Positions 12,523 through 24,296 of a stretch of DNA of 64,000 nucleotides are shown piece after piece; within the stretch, counting starts at the first letter, position 1, and each line of letters opens with the position of its first letter. The position numbers and the translations under genes are program-made. The DNA lies in NCBI GenBank assembly GCA_022478985.1, contig JAKSZP010014456.1, positions 124,001-188,000 on the forward strand. The letters are read 5' to 3'. The stretch comes from Massospora cicadina. Its lineage: Eukaryota > Entomophthoromycota > Entomophthoromycetes > Entomophthorales > Entomophthoraceae. The notes beneath the pieces are model-generated. The model made no database searches. It saw only the letters and a program-made list of their open reading frames with translations, and had not been told where the DNA came from.

Positions 12523-13467
12523 TGTCAGAAAATCGCTTTTCTGGCAACAGTAGGTTCTGCTAGTTGGCAGGCCAACCAGTATAAAGACTGGTCATCCCTT
12601 GCTGTTTTACCTTAGGAGTTGGGTCCAACAGTGCCAGCTGACCCCTTGGCATGTCACCCGCACCATTTGGGAATCCCCTAAGCCTAAATCAAACCAACAA
12701 GTATAAACATAACCTTGAATCAAAAAGGGATATTAGGCAAAGGGAGATATTTATTGAAAAGGAAGCGCCAGGTATTTATATTTACAAAAGGGCTAATGAC
12801 CCACCGCTGACCTAGCAGCTCATTGCTGGTTCTTCCAGCCAACCACTCTCTCAGCCTTCTGCTGTGCTACTCTCTCCCCTGGCAACAACCCTCTCGCCTC
12901 ATCCTTCCCAATGATTGATTATTAGTTTTAGCTTCATCCTTGGCCTTCAGTCACCAGAGAACCATATAAAATATTATATAAATAAAAATTGAATTGTAAT
13001 TGACTTAATAATATGCACCGGAAACATCTTCAGTTGCTCAGGTAACTTGGGACATCTTGGCTTCACACCAACGCATACTTTGACTCATCAAAGTCAATTG
13101 TTTGTGGAATTGCCTTTTTTGAGTGATAATCCATTTTTATAATGAGGCGCCAGAAACAACTTTAGTCGCCTCAAACTTGTAATATTCAATTTCCACCAAC
13201 ATTAATTAAGAATATAAAAAGGCCATCCTTGGCTATTAGTCTCTGGTGATCCTTATACAAATTTGGGGCCACTAATTTCCCCACTCAGTCCTCACTTCCA
13301 ATATTGGCGGAATACTTGGATTTGGCTCAACCCAATTTGGTGAGAAACTTTTAGCAATTGTTTAAAAACCACAAAATTCAGTAAATGAGCCATTCCTCCA
13401 GGATTGGCCATATCCTCCCAAGTCTTCTTAAATCATTGGATAAATCCATCTGATTAATTTTCTGACA
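12523..13467 (-). repeat. TrC 5' LTR
   Basis: The right direct repeat, with intact TG...CA ends. A PBS-like sequence directly adjoins its left (inner) end on the minus strand. Confidence 0.85.
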
Positions 13468-14999
13468 TAGGCAATTGAACATATGTTGATCCCAAAGAGT
13501 GTTTGAGATTCTGAGTAATTCTTGGAATGGTCTGTTACTATTGCAGATTCATATTGGATTTCACAAAAATCTTGATGCCTTTATTCCACTTATTAGAGGA
13601 TCCAAAAAAAGATTTTTGTGAAACAAAGAAGCCCAAGAGTCTTTCAATGATTTATACTGATATCTAATGACCAGTCATATCTTAAAGTACCTAGTTTTGA
13701 TCAGGAATTAATCATTTAACTGATGTATTGTTGATGGCGATTAGAGCATTTTGAGCTAATTGGACGAGAATTGGGGAAGAACACCCAGAGACCTATGTGA
13801 GTCAAAAACTAACACCATCAGAGAGGAATTATACCACGATGGAGCACAAATGCCTAAAGGTGATCTATGCGTGCAACAATTCTGAGTGTACATCATTGGA
13901 CTGCACTTCAAAGTAGTGACAGACCACTTGTCCTTATGCTGGCTCCATAATCTGAAGAAACCAGAGGGGCGACTGGCCCATTTGGCCTTAAAATTATAAT
14001 ACTAAGATTTTGAGATACTACACTGGTCTAGAGAATTGCATCAAAACGCTGACGGATTATCAAAATTTTCTGCAGTCCATATTGTCTATCATCAAGTGGA
14101 CGAATTATTCTAAAGGATTATCAAAGGCAATGTCAGGGATGAACACTAAGAAAATAAGGTACACTAAAGAAAGCGATGAATAACACTGAGATGAAAAATG
14201 TACAATTATCAAAACAATTGATGTAAAACGATTTTTATTCCCAAAAAGCCATCATAACAAGCAGAAATAATATGAGCCGCATGCAAAGTCATAAGCCATG
14301 GTGGCCTGAGGAAAATCACAGACCATAATCACAGGCACTACTACTGGGAACCAATCAATTATGATGTCTCCAACTGCCTGGCTTGTTGAGTGGAATGCCA
14401 ACTACACAAACCCCATAATAATATACTAAGATATAGGCTAGTACGCCCTGGATTTTCATGTAACATTGTGTTAATAGACGTGATGGAACCCCTGAGTATC
14501 AGCGCAGGAGGCAAGAAATACATCATGGTGGCAATAGAACATCTAACTAAATTAGTTGAACTAAAGCCTTAAGCAAAGTGGATGCTGTGAGCACAACAAA
14601 GTTCATTTTGGATCAAGTATTTACATGCATGGGTACCCTCAAGTTATCTTGAGTGACAATGGAACCAATCTTGCCTCCTATGTAATTCTGAGGCTTAATG
14701 AATTGATGAAGATAAGAAGTTTAGCATCAGTTCCATATAGACCAGAAATGAACGGAATGTTGAAAAGAGTTAGCAAAACTATAGCTGCAATGCTAAGAAA
14801 ATTTGGTCGTGGGAAAAACTTCCACTTGGGGGAACTTACCTAAGTTTAGTTACTATTGCCTGCAACATAAGTCATCACACAATGACAGAAAAAACACCGG
14901 TTAAATTACTTTACAGAAAGCTTTTTTTTCTCGTAACAATCACTTTAGTTACTATAATTTGCTTTGAACAGCAAATTTGGATAATCACACACAGGAAAG

Positions 15000-16450
15000 A
15001 TGGGCGACTTGAATAAAAAAAATAATACAACATGGGCGAGCGTCGTGGCAAGCAGTGCGCTTAATGTGCAACTAAGGGCAAGAAACGCCCTGGAGGGGGA
15101 CCAGGAACCCAATATGCAAAGAAATTGCAAACTCAGACACCATCTGGGTTTTATGGTATTTACTTTAAAGCACGCGCAATACATGTACATTCAATTCAAC
15201 CAACCTTTGTCAAAGGTGGAACACGGGATCAGACTCTTCCTTGGGGATGAGTCACTGACCCTGTGGGAGAAAACATGTGAGGCACAGCCCTCACTTTTCC
15301 CTCACGCGGTGTACGTAGCCGCCAACAACATGGGCCACAGCTGGATCAATATTGGTTTTGAAACAGCCAATGAAGCTGATGCCGCAGCAAAAATCTACGT
15401 GGAAATTGCCCTCCCTGAGGGCAAAAAAATTGTGCACACCGCGCACACCAGATGGAACAAAGCAAAAATTTGTTCATCTCCTTTGACTCGCTCCCCACCA
15501 ACCTTCCTCATAAAGTAATTGAGAAAGAGCTCTGCAAAGGTCTAATGGCCTACGGAGAAATCCAACAACTCAAATTACAGCGATTTTGCTTAATGCCTGA
15601 CCTGTGCACGGGCAAAGCTATTGCTGTAATCAAACCCTTCCCAGAAGTGGAAGAGGATTTATCCAGAATTCCCCGCGCAGCAGAATTTCACTTTAAAAAT
15701 GAGGGCCAGTCAGCTGCATTACAAGTTACACCGGAACGCGCACCACCCATTTGCAACCACTGTGGCTCACTGGGCCACAAGGAACATGCATGCCCTGTAA
15801 AAGAGGGCTTAATGGAAAATGAATTTTGTGAAGAAGATATGGACGAAGATAATGAAAACTTCGCCAAAATGACTGATGGCCACCACCCATTCCGCTGGGG
15901 TGAAGATGGACTATACTCTATCGTGGACCCAGTTAAAAGTAAACAGCGTAAAGCAGCACAAAAAGCCAGCAAGAGAGCAGCGGCTGAAGCGGTGGCACAC
16001 GCGGAATCCGCCGCTAACCACGGACAAATTCAGGAGGATATTTCAGATATTCACCAAACCAACCAATCAGAACAATATGCCCAGGTCGAAAATTATCATA
16101 GTAACCAGACTGAGCCACAAAGCGTCATCAGTCATGCACATACTGAGGAACAATGCAACCGCAATTTGGGTGAAAATGCGGTGCACAATGCAACTAGGTC
16201 GAACCTCAAAAATATAAAATCCAATCAACAACCCACATCAAATTAACATGAGACCTGTGCAGGAAAAGTTGATGCAAATGCAAAAAACCGCAATTACCTT
16301 GAATCATTGGGTCAGATCAAGGGAACCAACAATGGCAGTGAAAGAGTTGGAGTACAGATGCAGAGCATGGCCAAGATGAGCCGCGGTGGGATAGGACTAG
16401 AGGGTCTCCAAACCGCTCCTGAGGCGCCATGGGCACCTCAGTGTCAATAG
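15000..16450 (+). pseudogene. L1a ORF1, nucleic-acid-binding protein
   Basis: It begins at ATG 15000, the same start as L1b (MGD...). A frameshift near 15460-15480 splits it into frames 15000-15518 and 15452-16246. The middle region (LWEKTCEAQPSLFPHAVYV) precedes a second folded region and a zinc knuckle C-NH-C-GSLG-H-KEHA-C at about 15750-15795. A TAA at 16244-16246 cuts the frame where L1b stays open. Ignoring it, the frame reaches a TAG at 16448-16450, overlapping ORF2 by 22 nt. The family coats LINE RNA and acts as a chaperone; that role here is inferred. Confidence 0.85.
16419..16441 (+). promoter_or_regulatory. L1a hairpin at the ORF2 start codon
   Basis: The arms CTGAGGCGCC (16419-16428) and GGCACCTCAG (16432-16441) pair at 9 of 10 positions. 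The ORF2 ATG (16429-16431) forms the loop. Confidence 0.55.
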
Positions 16451-19400
16451 GGACGTTAAATATCACGGGAGCTAGGGCTCATATGTCCCAAGCCAAAAAG
16501 CTGGCATTCCTGCGAAAACCTCTTGTAGACATCTTGGCCATCCAAGAAACCCACTGCCTACAAGGGGAAGAAGAATCCTGGGCAACCAGGGTTGCACCAT
16601 CACAATCAGTATGGACATCTCACTGTGGGGTGATAGTCCAAAACAACAAAAAATTTAAAATTACAAAATTCATCATCACACTTAAACGGTCAAGTCCTGG
16701 TAGCAACAATCACATGCCAAGATGAAATAATTTCGTTAGCATGTATCTATGCACCGTGCACTGCAACTGAGAGAATTTTTTTGAAAAAATTTCTACCCTC
16801 ACCCTCCCACCAGATATCATCATGTTAGGCGATTTCAACTGCTGGGATACCCCAATACAGATTGATGGCCTAATCCCAGGGGATACCCACCTAGACACAT
16901 TGAATATCGCACAATGAAGGCATCTCTTGGCTTACAGGATGCTCTTCCTCCCAATTCACCAATCCTTCCCCATATGACAAGACCCAACATACGTAAGGGA
17001 CTGCTCATATCAATGAATCGTATTGACCACATCCTCATCCAACAATCCCACCACTCAAGAATCTCTAAATTTACAACAAAAAAGATCAATTTTTCTGATC
17101 ACCAATTAGTTACGGTGCAGTTAGTGCCAACCCAAACCCACACACAGGTGTCGCCTTGGAGAAAGCTTCACCCAGAAAATAAGATTGCCTGAGATATCTG
17201 ACTGGGTTGAAAACAAGGCTACAAACCCAGAATATACAGCCCCATTCACTTTGGATCCCATCAGAACATGGGAAAATTTCAAAAAAGATTTAATCAACAA
17301 AACCTGACATATTGCATCATGTAAGTACACTGCGGACACAGCCACAATCAAGCGTACCTTGGCAGAACTAGACCACCTGGAAATAAATACTCCGAGATCT
17401 GGCTATAGCCCTAATTGGGGAAACAAATGGGCAGAAATTTCAGCCTTACTTAACAATCTCATCTTTGCACACCAACACAGAATCAAAGTATTGAACAAAG
17501 GTAAGTTCATAAAGGAAGGCTAAACTTGTTTGACATACTTTTTCCGCCAAACTCACTCCCGCGGAAACCAGCCCATGTGCACACAGTTCCACAAGACCAA
17601 CGGCACTGTGCTAACTGACCCTGAGGAGGTCAAGGTGGAAGTACACCGCTATTACACCGAATTATATCGCGATATGCCAACAGATCCACAAAAAATTAAA
17701 GAATTTATTCAAACTGTCAAGATACAAAGTACACCGCCGGACTACAATATACTATCCCTAATTACATGGGAGGAGCTTTGGGATACAATCCCCGGTGCAC
17801 CACGTAGGAAATGCCCAGGGCCTGATGGAATACCCTAAAAATATTACAAAAAATGTTTTCAGCAGATTGCCCCCCTCCTATTGGCATCCATGAACCAGTG
17901 CTTGCTGGAAACACGCCTCCTACCTGGTGGCCATGAATGATATGTCATAACCTTGTATAAAAAGGGTGACAAGGTGGACCTGGCCAACTGGCGCCCAATT
18001 GCACTCCCCAACACTGACACAAAAATTCTAACAAAAATTCTAGCAGCTAGATTAGGCGCAATTGCATCTGACGTCCTATCACCCAACCAGTTTGGGTTTA
18101 TACCAGGGCGTTCAATATGGAACAACATTCACCCTGTTGCAAATATTTGCCAATCCAAAGCAACTGGTGCCCTGGTCTTCTTGGATCAGGAAAAGGCGTA
18201 TGACCGTGTTAGCTGGCCATACCTAAAAGAATGTCTACATGCCTTCAAACTCCCACCAAGATTTATAAAATGGGCGATGCTCCTAACAGAATCTGCAACC
18301 ATGGCTGTATGCGGCCCTGGATTCCTAACAAACAAGATTAAACCACACAGAGGGCCCCAAACAAGGGGACCCCCTCAGCCCACTGCTATACAATTTCAGC
18401 TTTGACCTGCTCCTCCGAGTAACTGACTCACGTCTCATGGGGATAACCGCACAAGGACAACCAACAGTCAAGATACTGGCCTTTGCAGATGACTGCGTAG
18501 CAGGTATAGCAAACAATGAAGATGCCTGACAGCTGGAACACACTCTAGAGGAATACTCCAAGGTGAGCAATGCATCTTAACAAAAGGAAGACAGAAATCA
18601 TCCTCTTAGGCAAGTACACTAACAACTGGGCTACAACATCAGAACCTCACACCAACACTCGAATAAAAAACCCAATTATATTACCCTTTGCAACACCTCC
18701 CACCACCACTCCTGTCCGACACCTTGGAATCTGGCTAGAATCAGGGGGATATGCTAATGAGACAATGGAAAGTAACCTGTTACAACGGGTATCCAAACGC
18801 GTCGCCTTCCTCAAAGGAAGAACCCCAGGACTAACAGGACGAGTTACAGTTGCTAACTCGCTCATCCTCCCAATACTGTGGTACCAGGCCCATGCGATAG
18901 CCTTCTCACCTACCTTTATAACCTCAATTCGCGCGCTTATCCAGGGCTGGCTGTGGCCTGGCTCTCACCCTCCTATATGAATGGAAACACTATTTGGCCC
19001 ACGCTCAAGCGGAGGCATGGGACTAATAGATTTTGAGAGCCATGCCAATCACATCCTAGGTACCTGGATAAAGGAAATCCTTGCTCCAGATCTCCCGCAA
19101 CAACATTGGTACAGAGCACCAAGGACTAACTTTGAACAGGCGCTCAAATTAACCAACCTAAATAGTCCACCTAGACTACTTTCATATCTTGCCAAGCACC
19201 CTACTGCAACGGGTCCACATGGAACCTCCCTCATTTCAAACATATCCTCCAAACTATCCGCCCTATGGGATGGACCATAGAGAACATGGGTACTATACAG
19301 GGAAGGGGACGACCCAGCCCCAAATTCAAATTAAGAAACCCAGAAAACCACCCCCAGAGGGATATGCTCGCAACAACCCCAAGCATAGCTAGGATAGAAT

Positions 19401-19992
19401 ACCTAGATATGCTGGACATTCCCTATAATTTAACCACACAGAAAGCAATGTGGAAAATGACACACCACCCACTCCTACAACCAAGGATAAGAGCAAACGC
19501 CTGGCGCTGTTTGAGAAGGACCTATAGGACGCCGGACCGCTCCAACTCCCTCCACAAAACATGTGAAGTATGTGGAGGGGAGGGATCCCTATATCACCGC
19601 CTAGAAACATGCCCCCAACCAAAGCTATATGGCAAGAAGTCGCACGCCTGCTCAAGATTCAAAACGAACAGGAATTCTTGATATCAAAGAGTATCTTCAC
19701 GCTCCAGATCGAGTCACCAATCCCATCTACACTCCGCTCCCTAATAATACCCATTGCAATGTGGACAATACACACAATTGCATTAGATGCGTTCAAGGGC
19801 ACAGTCTTAACCATTCATGAGATTATTAACAGATTCCATGTCCACTTACTAGAGCACTTTCAAGCCTGGCTCTATGGATATATGAGACCAAGACAAAAAG
19901 CGCTCATAGAATCATGGTTCCCACTCTGGTTCCTCCACACAGACCCTTTCCTTCACACCTGCTCCATAGCAGGGGAAACCTCCTCGGAGTAG
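16429..19992 (+). pseudogene. L1a ORF2: AP endonuclease and reverse transcriptase
   Basis: The N-terminal endonuclease shows the APE-family landmarks LNITGA, AIQETHC, IYAPCT, LGDFNCWD, MNRIDHIL and FSDHQLV, spread over frames from 16429 to 17130. RT motifs follow from about 17800: CPGPDG, a KKGD...NWRPI block, FLDQEKAYDRVSW, and FADDC near 18485 with both catalytic Asp residues. A C-terminal zinc finger lies near 19565-19615 (C-EV-C, later H and C). It stops at TAG 19990-19992. A TAA after GIP near 17836 is shared with L1b. A TGA at 18527-18529 stands where L1b has Arg. Confidence 0.88.
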
Positions 19993-20031
19993 TGCACCAA
20001 CCCCCCCATACCTGGAAGTCCCGCTGGCAAC

Positions 20032-20051
20032 AGGGGTAACTTGAGTACCCT
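20032..20051 (+). other. L1a 3' UTR stem-loop
   Basis: AGGG(G)TA pairs with TACCCT around a 7-nt loop. It lies between conserved GCTGGCAAC and GGGGTGC blocks that recur in L1b and L1c. Confidence 0.45.
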
Positions 20052-20369
20052 GGGGTGCACAATTTTTATATTTCTTAGTTATTCTCTTAGTTTCACATAT
20101 ATTCAGTAATGTCTGTCCCCTGGTCAGCTTACCTCGGTTAAATAAATTACTTTACAGATGAAGGGTAGCACAACCACCAATTAAAGTATTCTGACATAGA
20201 GCCAGCAGCAGGATGAGTACCAATTAATACATACGTTTACTGGAAAGTATTATGATCAAACTGAAATTGCAAGCATCCAATACCACTTTAAAGAAAAGGT
20301 TCTAAGCAAAGTTGATGGATGACAAGAACTGACCAGAAAACAGTAGTATCATGCGGGGGATAGGGTAGC

Positions 20370-21454
20370 TGTTGGAATATTTGCCCACATTTCCAGCCAT
20401 CTAGATTACCAGGTGTCGCTAGTGGATAATTCCCTAAGCAGGTAAATGAATATTGGTTGACCCCAATTTTGGGTTAACAATGTTTGGGGATTTTAGGTAA
20501 TTCGCTTGTTCAGATCCATCAGGGATCAGTCTGGGTGAATGCTTAAGATCTTGTTAGGCAGAGTTGCTGACAAAATGAGAGCATCTGAAGTTGATCAATG
20601 ATTAACTATCAGGTGTACTGATTGGGATTGGTCAGGTTTCATCACCAACCAATTGGTAATTTAAGGATCAAGTTGTGAGGCAAGTGATGCCACCTGCAAC
20701 TAGCAAATCAATCAGTGGGTTGCAACATGCCTTAATGGGTAACAAGTCCCATTACCTAAGCAGGTCACTTTCAAAATATATTTGGTTAACTAGGATCAAT
20801 TAGAAAACGTTAGGGACACGTTTTCTGAATTTTTCCATTTTAGTTCTCAAAGATGTCTGATGACGGAATCCTAACCAGGATGAGGAAGACAATTGCTGAT
20901 CAAACGATGAAGGGCAATACAATGGCAGTGGCTGCCATTTTATCTCTGAGGCGCCAACTGAAGGTTGGGCACCAGATTCCCTCTATAAATTCCCATAAAA
21001 ATTCACTTAAAAAACAATGTGTAATTAGCAGATTTCATTATTAGTTCTATTCATCTTCAAGTGATTTTAGGCTGTGTGCCTTAATAAGAGACTCTTTAAT
21101 AGGATAAGGAGTAAGGATTGAGGATCCTAAGAAGAGAATCTGAGCTGAGATGGGAATTGTTGCCAAAATTGTGTCACCAGAAAGAGGCCGTAAACGAGGA
21201 TCTGAGCATGGATCAAATTAGGTAGATAAGGGAATAAATCTCTACTGAGGACATCTAGAGTATTTTGAGGAAGAATACTGGTTAAGAGCTGGACCAAAAT
21301 CTAGTGATCTATTCAACTATGCACAATAGTCTTCAAACTATTAACAATTGTATATCATATATTATCAGACAACTTGAGGATTATACATATTGATCCTGAG
21401 CAGTTAAAAATTAGGGGTTTATGAACAAGAAGCAAAGCCACTAGATTTTTAACA
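20370..21454 (+). repeat. GyD 5' LTR
   Basis: It begins TGTTGGAATATTTGCCC and ends TTTTTAACA. A TATA-like CTATAAATTCCC lies at about 20983. Modules such as GCCACCTG, CCTAAGCAGG and GGGACACGTTTTCT are shared in order with the GyC LTR. Confidence 0.9.
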
Positions 21455-21456
21455 GT

Positions 21457-21474
21457 TAGTGCTCACTACAGGGG
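21457..21474 (+). other. GyD primer-binding site
   Basis: TAGTGCTCACTACAGGGG starts two bases after the LTR. It equals the GyC site except that the first G of TGG is mutated to A, with one further difference near the end. Confidence 0.7.
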
Positions 21475-21489
21475 TGTAGTTGAGTAGGA

Positions 21490-23145
21490 TATACTAGGGT
21501 CTGATGCCATACAAAGATTAGTTAAGAAAACTCTGGATGGAGTTGGCAACCGTCAACAAGAATGCATTGAATTCTGTGGATCATTGAGAATTTGCTGTGG
21601 AGGAAAGAGTTACCAAGCTCGAGGAAGAAGTCAAATTTACCGCTAGTTTTAACAATGAGATACTATTAAAAGTAACGTCATTGAAGAAAAAGGAAGGAGA
21701 TTCAGTTTAAGAAGTAGTATTTATTGAAAATGGAACATGAAGCAGATCGTGTTCAATTGTGGGTATTTAGCACAGATATAGAGCAGCTGATTAAGCAAGT
21801 CAAGGAGTTGAAGACTCATAAATGTGAATGTGAGCCCTATGTGGCGACTGACGACGAAGAGAGGACCCCAAGAACTCCAGTTGGAAAAACAAATATTCTT
21901 AGAAATATGCCGCCCGCCTTCACAGCCATTTTGGAGATGACTCCCTAAATTACTCCTCAAGTTAGTTGAGTAGCTGAACCAAGAGTGGTGGCTAGAGAAA
22001 CTTTGGAGGAATTTAGGGCAACGCTAAAACTATCTACTTTCTATCAGGATAATGCCCCTGCATTTTCCAATTATTTGACATGACAATGTTTGGTTACAGC
22101 AATTGTCAAAAGGCTTTGACGGTGATAAATTGCTTGGATACCAATTGTCAGAACCTAGTGTTGCCACATATAGAGGGGGACAGCTGGTTGTACTTAGAGG
22201 CCAAGGCGGCCATTATGAAAGAATTTGGAAGTCCCATGCACATGTCAAAGTGCAAGCAAGAATTTGGGAATTCAATTCCAGAAGGATGAATACTTAGCAA
22301 GTTTCACAGATCATTTCTACCAAGAATCTTAGATTTTGGTTTGAGAGAAAGTGCTGTATGATTTTAATGCATAGATCGTGCTGCAAGCGGCCCTTTAGCC
22401 CTATTACAATTTGCATCAAATGATGTCTTCTGTGTTTGCAACAGAGATTACCACCTTGCATATGGTGGATCATTTGAAAATATTAGGAGCTATCTTTGAT
22501 GCTCCAAATAGAAGTTTCATACTGAATCCAGTTTAAAATATGAATCCTACAAAGGGTACCAAGGGCGCTAAGGAGTCCAATAATCAAACTGTGTTAGGAA
22601 ATAAGCATAAAGAGTTTAAGCGGATCAATAAGAAGGAAAAGCTCTGTTATCAGTGCGGAGGAAAAGGAAACTTCACTGTGTACTGCAAGAAGTCTAAAGA
22701 ACAGATCAGTGTGGTCCAAGTAAAAGAGTCTAAACCTGCACAGGAGTTGGAAAAGGGCCCCAGCCTAGATGGGGAGAAGTCTAGAGCTGCGGAAAAATCT
22801 GTTACCCCAAATAATATGCAAGAAGAAAATGACATTATTGATATGTTCATCAATGATGATGCGCAGGATCAACTATATCAAGTGGTCAATTTAGATGTGA
22901 ATGCAGTAACCAGATCCGGAGCAAAAGGGATTGACCCTGAAATAATTAAGGAAGTTGCTCAGCCATATGTGCGACAACTGGTGGACAAGATTCAAGCCGC
23001 AGAGAATCTGGAAGAATTGAACAAAGTAAAATTAGATAAGGCAAATCTATCTATTCCCCTTACACAATCAAGGATTGTTTCCTTGTCTATCAGCGCAGAT
23101 AATTCACACTTGATTCAGCAGTTACTACTGCTATACACTCAATAA
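21490..23145 (+). pseudogene. GyD gag
   Basis: This broken Gag has a predicted coiled-coil stretch near 21590-21690 (EERVTKLEEEVKF), a capsid region near 22000-22500, and a 201-codon open frame at 22540-23145. In that frame the zinc knuckle (about 22645-22690) reads C-YQ-C-GGKG-N-FTVY-C, so the His ligand has become Asn. Downstream acidic and linker sequence leads towards protease. Paralogy with GyC gag supports the assignment. Confidence 0.75.
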
Positions 23146-23199
23146 GTATGATTTTACAATACTCTGAGTGTACATATTTAAGTATAATAGTTAATAGAG

Positions 23200-23600
23200 T
23201 CAGGGTATAGGCTATAGTTGACAGTGGAGTACCCATCAACATTGTTTCAATCAAGCTGGTGAAGAAGATGTGGATCTCTCCTGATTTAAAATACAAGAAA
23301 GAATATGGGACAGCCAGGCCAAATACCACCATCTCCTGTGGAGCATATAGAGCTCTACCACTTTGATTTGGATCCTTAGTGGTATCCACTCCAACCATTG
23401 TTTTGGCCAACTAAAACTACAAACTTTGTTTGGGATGGAGTTTCTACAAAAATACGGAATTAAATGTAACTTTGAGAATAATAAGTTGACCATATTGGGT
23501 CAGACGTCACCATTAGTTTATCAGAAAGATGGGGAAGCTCCACTGACTAGGAGAAATAACTTTATCAATTTTATCTACAATTATAGCATTATCCTGATTT
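23200..23600 (+). pseudogene. GyD retropepsin-type protease
   Basis: VDSGVPINIVS near 23220 keeps the DSG triad of an aspartic protease. A frameshift near 23380 moves the C-terminal half into another frame (GMEFLQKYGIKCNFEN, then NKLTILG). Protease cleaves Gag-Pol in this family. The coding trail ends at about 23726, where GyE is inserted. Confidence 0.75.
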
Positions 23601-23726
23601 AATACCAATTTGTTGGCTGGAAGCGATGATAAATACTTACGAAAATCTTGAAAAAATTGAGAATTCCATTGATTATTAAGAATTTGGGAACCATGCCGCT
23701 GGGATTACAAATAATATTTGATATGG

Positions 23727-24281
23727 TATTGGAATTTTGTGAGAAATTGCAATATTCAGGCGCTATGAAGGCTATAAAATATTAGTTTTGTGGCTCTAGC
23801 AAAGGTGGAAACAAGGCAACAAAGTTAATATTTTATTGCAATAATAATTCCAATCAGAATACTGAATTTTGTTATATTTTTGACCTAAATTGAGCTACGC
23901 AAGCCAAAATAAGTGGTACTTTATTAGTTAAAAATGAGGGATATTTATAGGAATAGATTTGGTATTTCTTTGTAAGGATCTTCATGATTCAACCAAGGTA
24001 AGATCTTTTGTGATAGAGGACTGATATTGCTGATTGTTATTAGCATACTTGTGATGGCCAGATCTGATAAAGTTCTTATTAGATGGGATCAAACTTCTTG
24101 TGGAGGGCTTGCCCCTTCTGATAGCTTAGCCTCATCTAACAAAGGGGTGATAACTCTGAAGGGTCAATCGTCAGCTAACTGAGAATCTGATATCTCCAAT
24201 GGGGTTTTTAAGATCTCATTAGACTTAGACACCAAACCTCAATCTTGATTTGAATTGGTCATCACAGTTGAAGCTCCAACA
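23727..24281 (-). repeat. GyE 3' LTR
   Basis: On the minus strand it begins TGTTGGAGCTTCAAC, directly after the PPT (24282-24296, AGGGGGGCAT reading). It ends CCAATA and aligns end to end with the copy at 35674-36228. Confidence 0.87.
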
Positions 24282-24296
24282 ATGCCCCCCTCAAGA

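Larger units (their letters stand above)
11416..13467 (-). mobile_element. TrC: TRIM-like LTR element without coding capacity
   Basis: Two direct repeats (11416-12358 and 12523-13467, about 944 bp each) flank only 164 bp. The better copy begins TGTCAGAAAAT and ends ATTTTCTGACA, an 11-bp terminal inverted repeat. On the minus strand the internal segment has a PBS right after the right-hand LTR (G, then TGGTACTCACTACTGGGGG, 12503-12521). It also has a PPT (AAGAGGGAAAAAA, 12359-12371) right before the left-hand LTR. This fixes orientation and shows an LTR retrotransposon stripped of gag-pol. The flanking 5-mers (ATGGT and TAGGC) match poorly. Confidence 0.85.
10700..14200 (+). pseudogene. GyC reverse transcriptase and RNase H, split by TrC
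   Basis: The RT N-terminus (AAEAVVNEEISKLVEHG) lies at 10775-10996, and the catalytic box LVYLDD at about 11215-11235 keeps both Asp residues. The RT stops near 11415 at TrC and resumes after 13467 with AIEHMLIPKSV, matching AIERMAVPKSV of GyD. RNase H and connection sequences run to about 14100 (TDHLSLCWL near 13920). Frameshifts and stops are frequent. Confidence 0.75.
14918..20142 (+). mobile_element. L1a: full-length LINE, L1/Tx1 type
   Basis: About 5.2 kb inserted in GyC integrase, with a perfect 16-bp duplication TAAATTACTTTACAGA (14902-14917 and 20143-20158). It has a short 5' UTR starting like L1b (GCTTTT then CTCGTAACAATCACTTT), ORF1 with a CCHC knuckle, ORF2 with endonuclease, RT and a C-terminal CCHC, and a 3' UTR ending CCTCGGTTAAA. 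Full length plus long TSD indicates canonical target-primed insertion. ORFs carry several stops and frameshifts. Confidence 0.93.
14240..20364 (+). pseudogene. GyC integrase, split by L1a
   Basis: The zinc-binding region and core lie at about 14290-14905. The first catalytic region reads LIDVMEPL and the second LSDNGTNL, while the expected glutamate region reads NGMLKRV, so Glu appears as Lys. A TGA replaces one Cys near the CX2C pair (14385-14387). The frame is cut at 14917 by L1a and resumes at 20159 with coding that matches GyD integrase around the LLYGRKDALPP segment. It is cut again at 20369 by GyD. Confidence 0.75.

Noticed and set aside
11416..13467. Tandem duplication or satellite
   Set aside because: PBS and PPT in the interior and TG...CA ends identify the repeats as LTRs.
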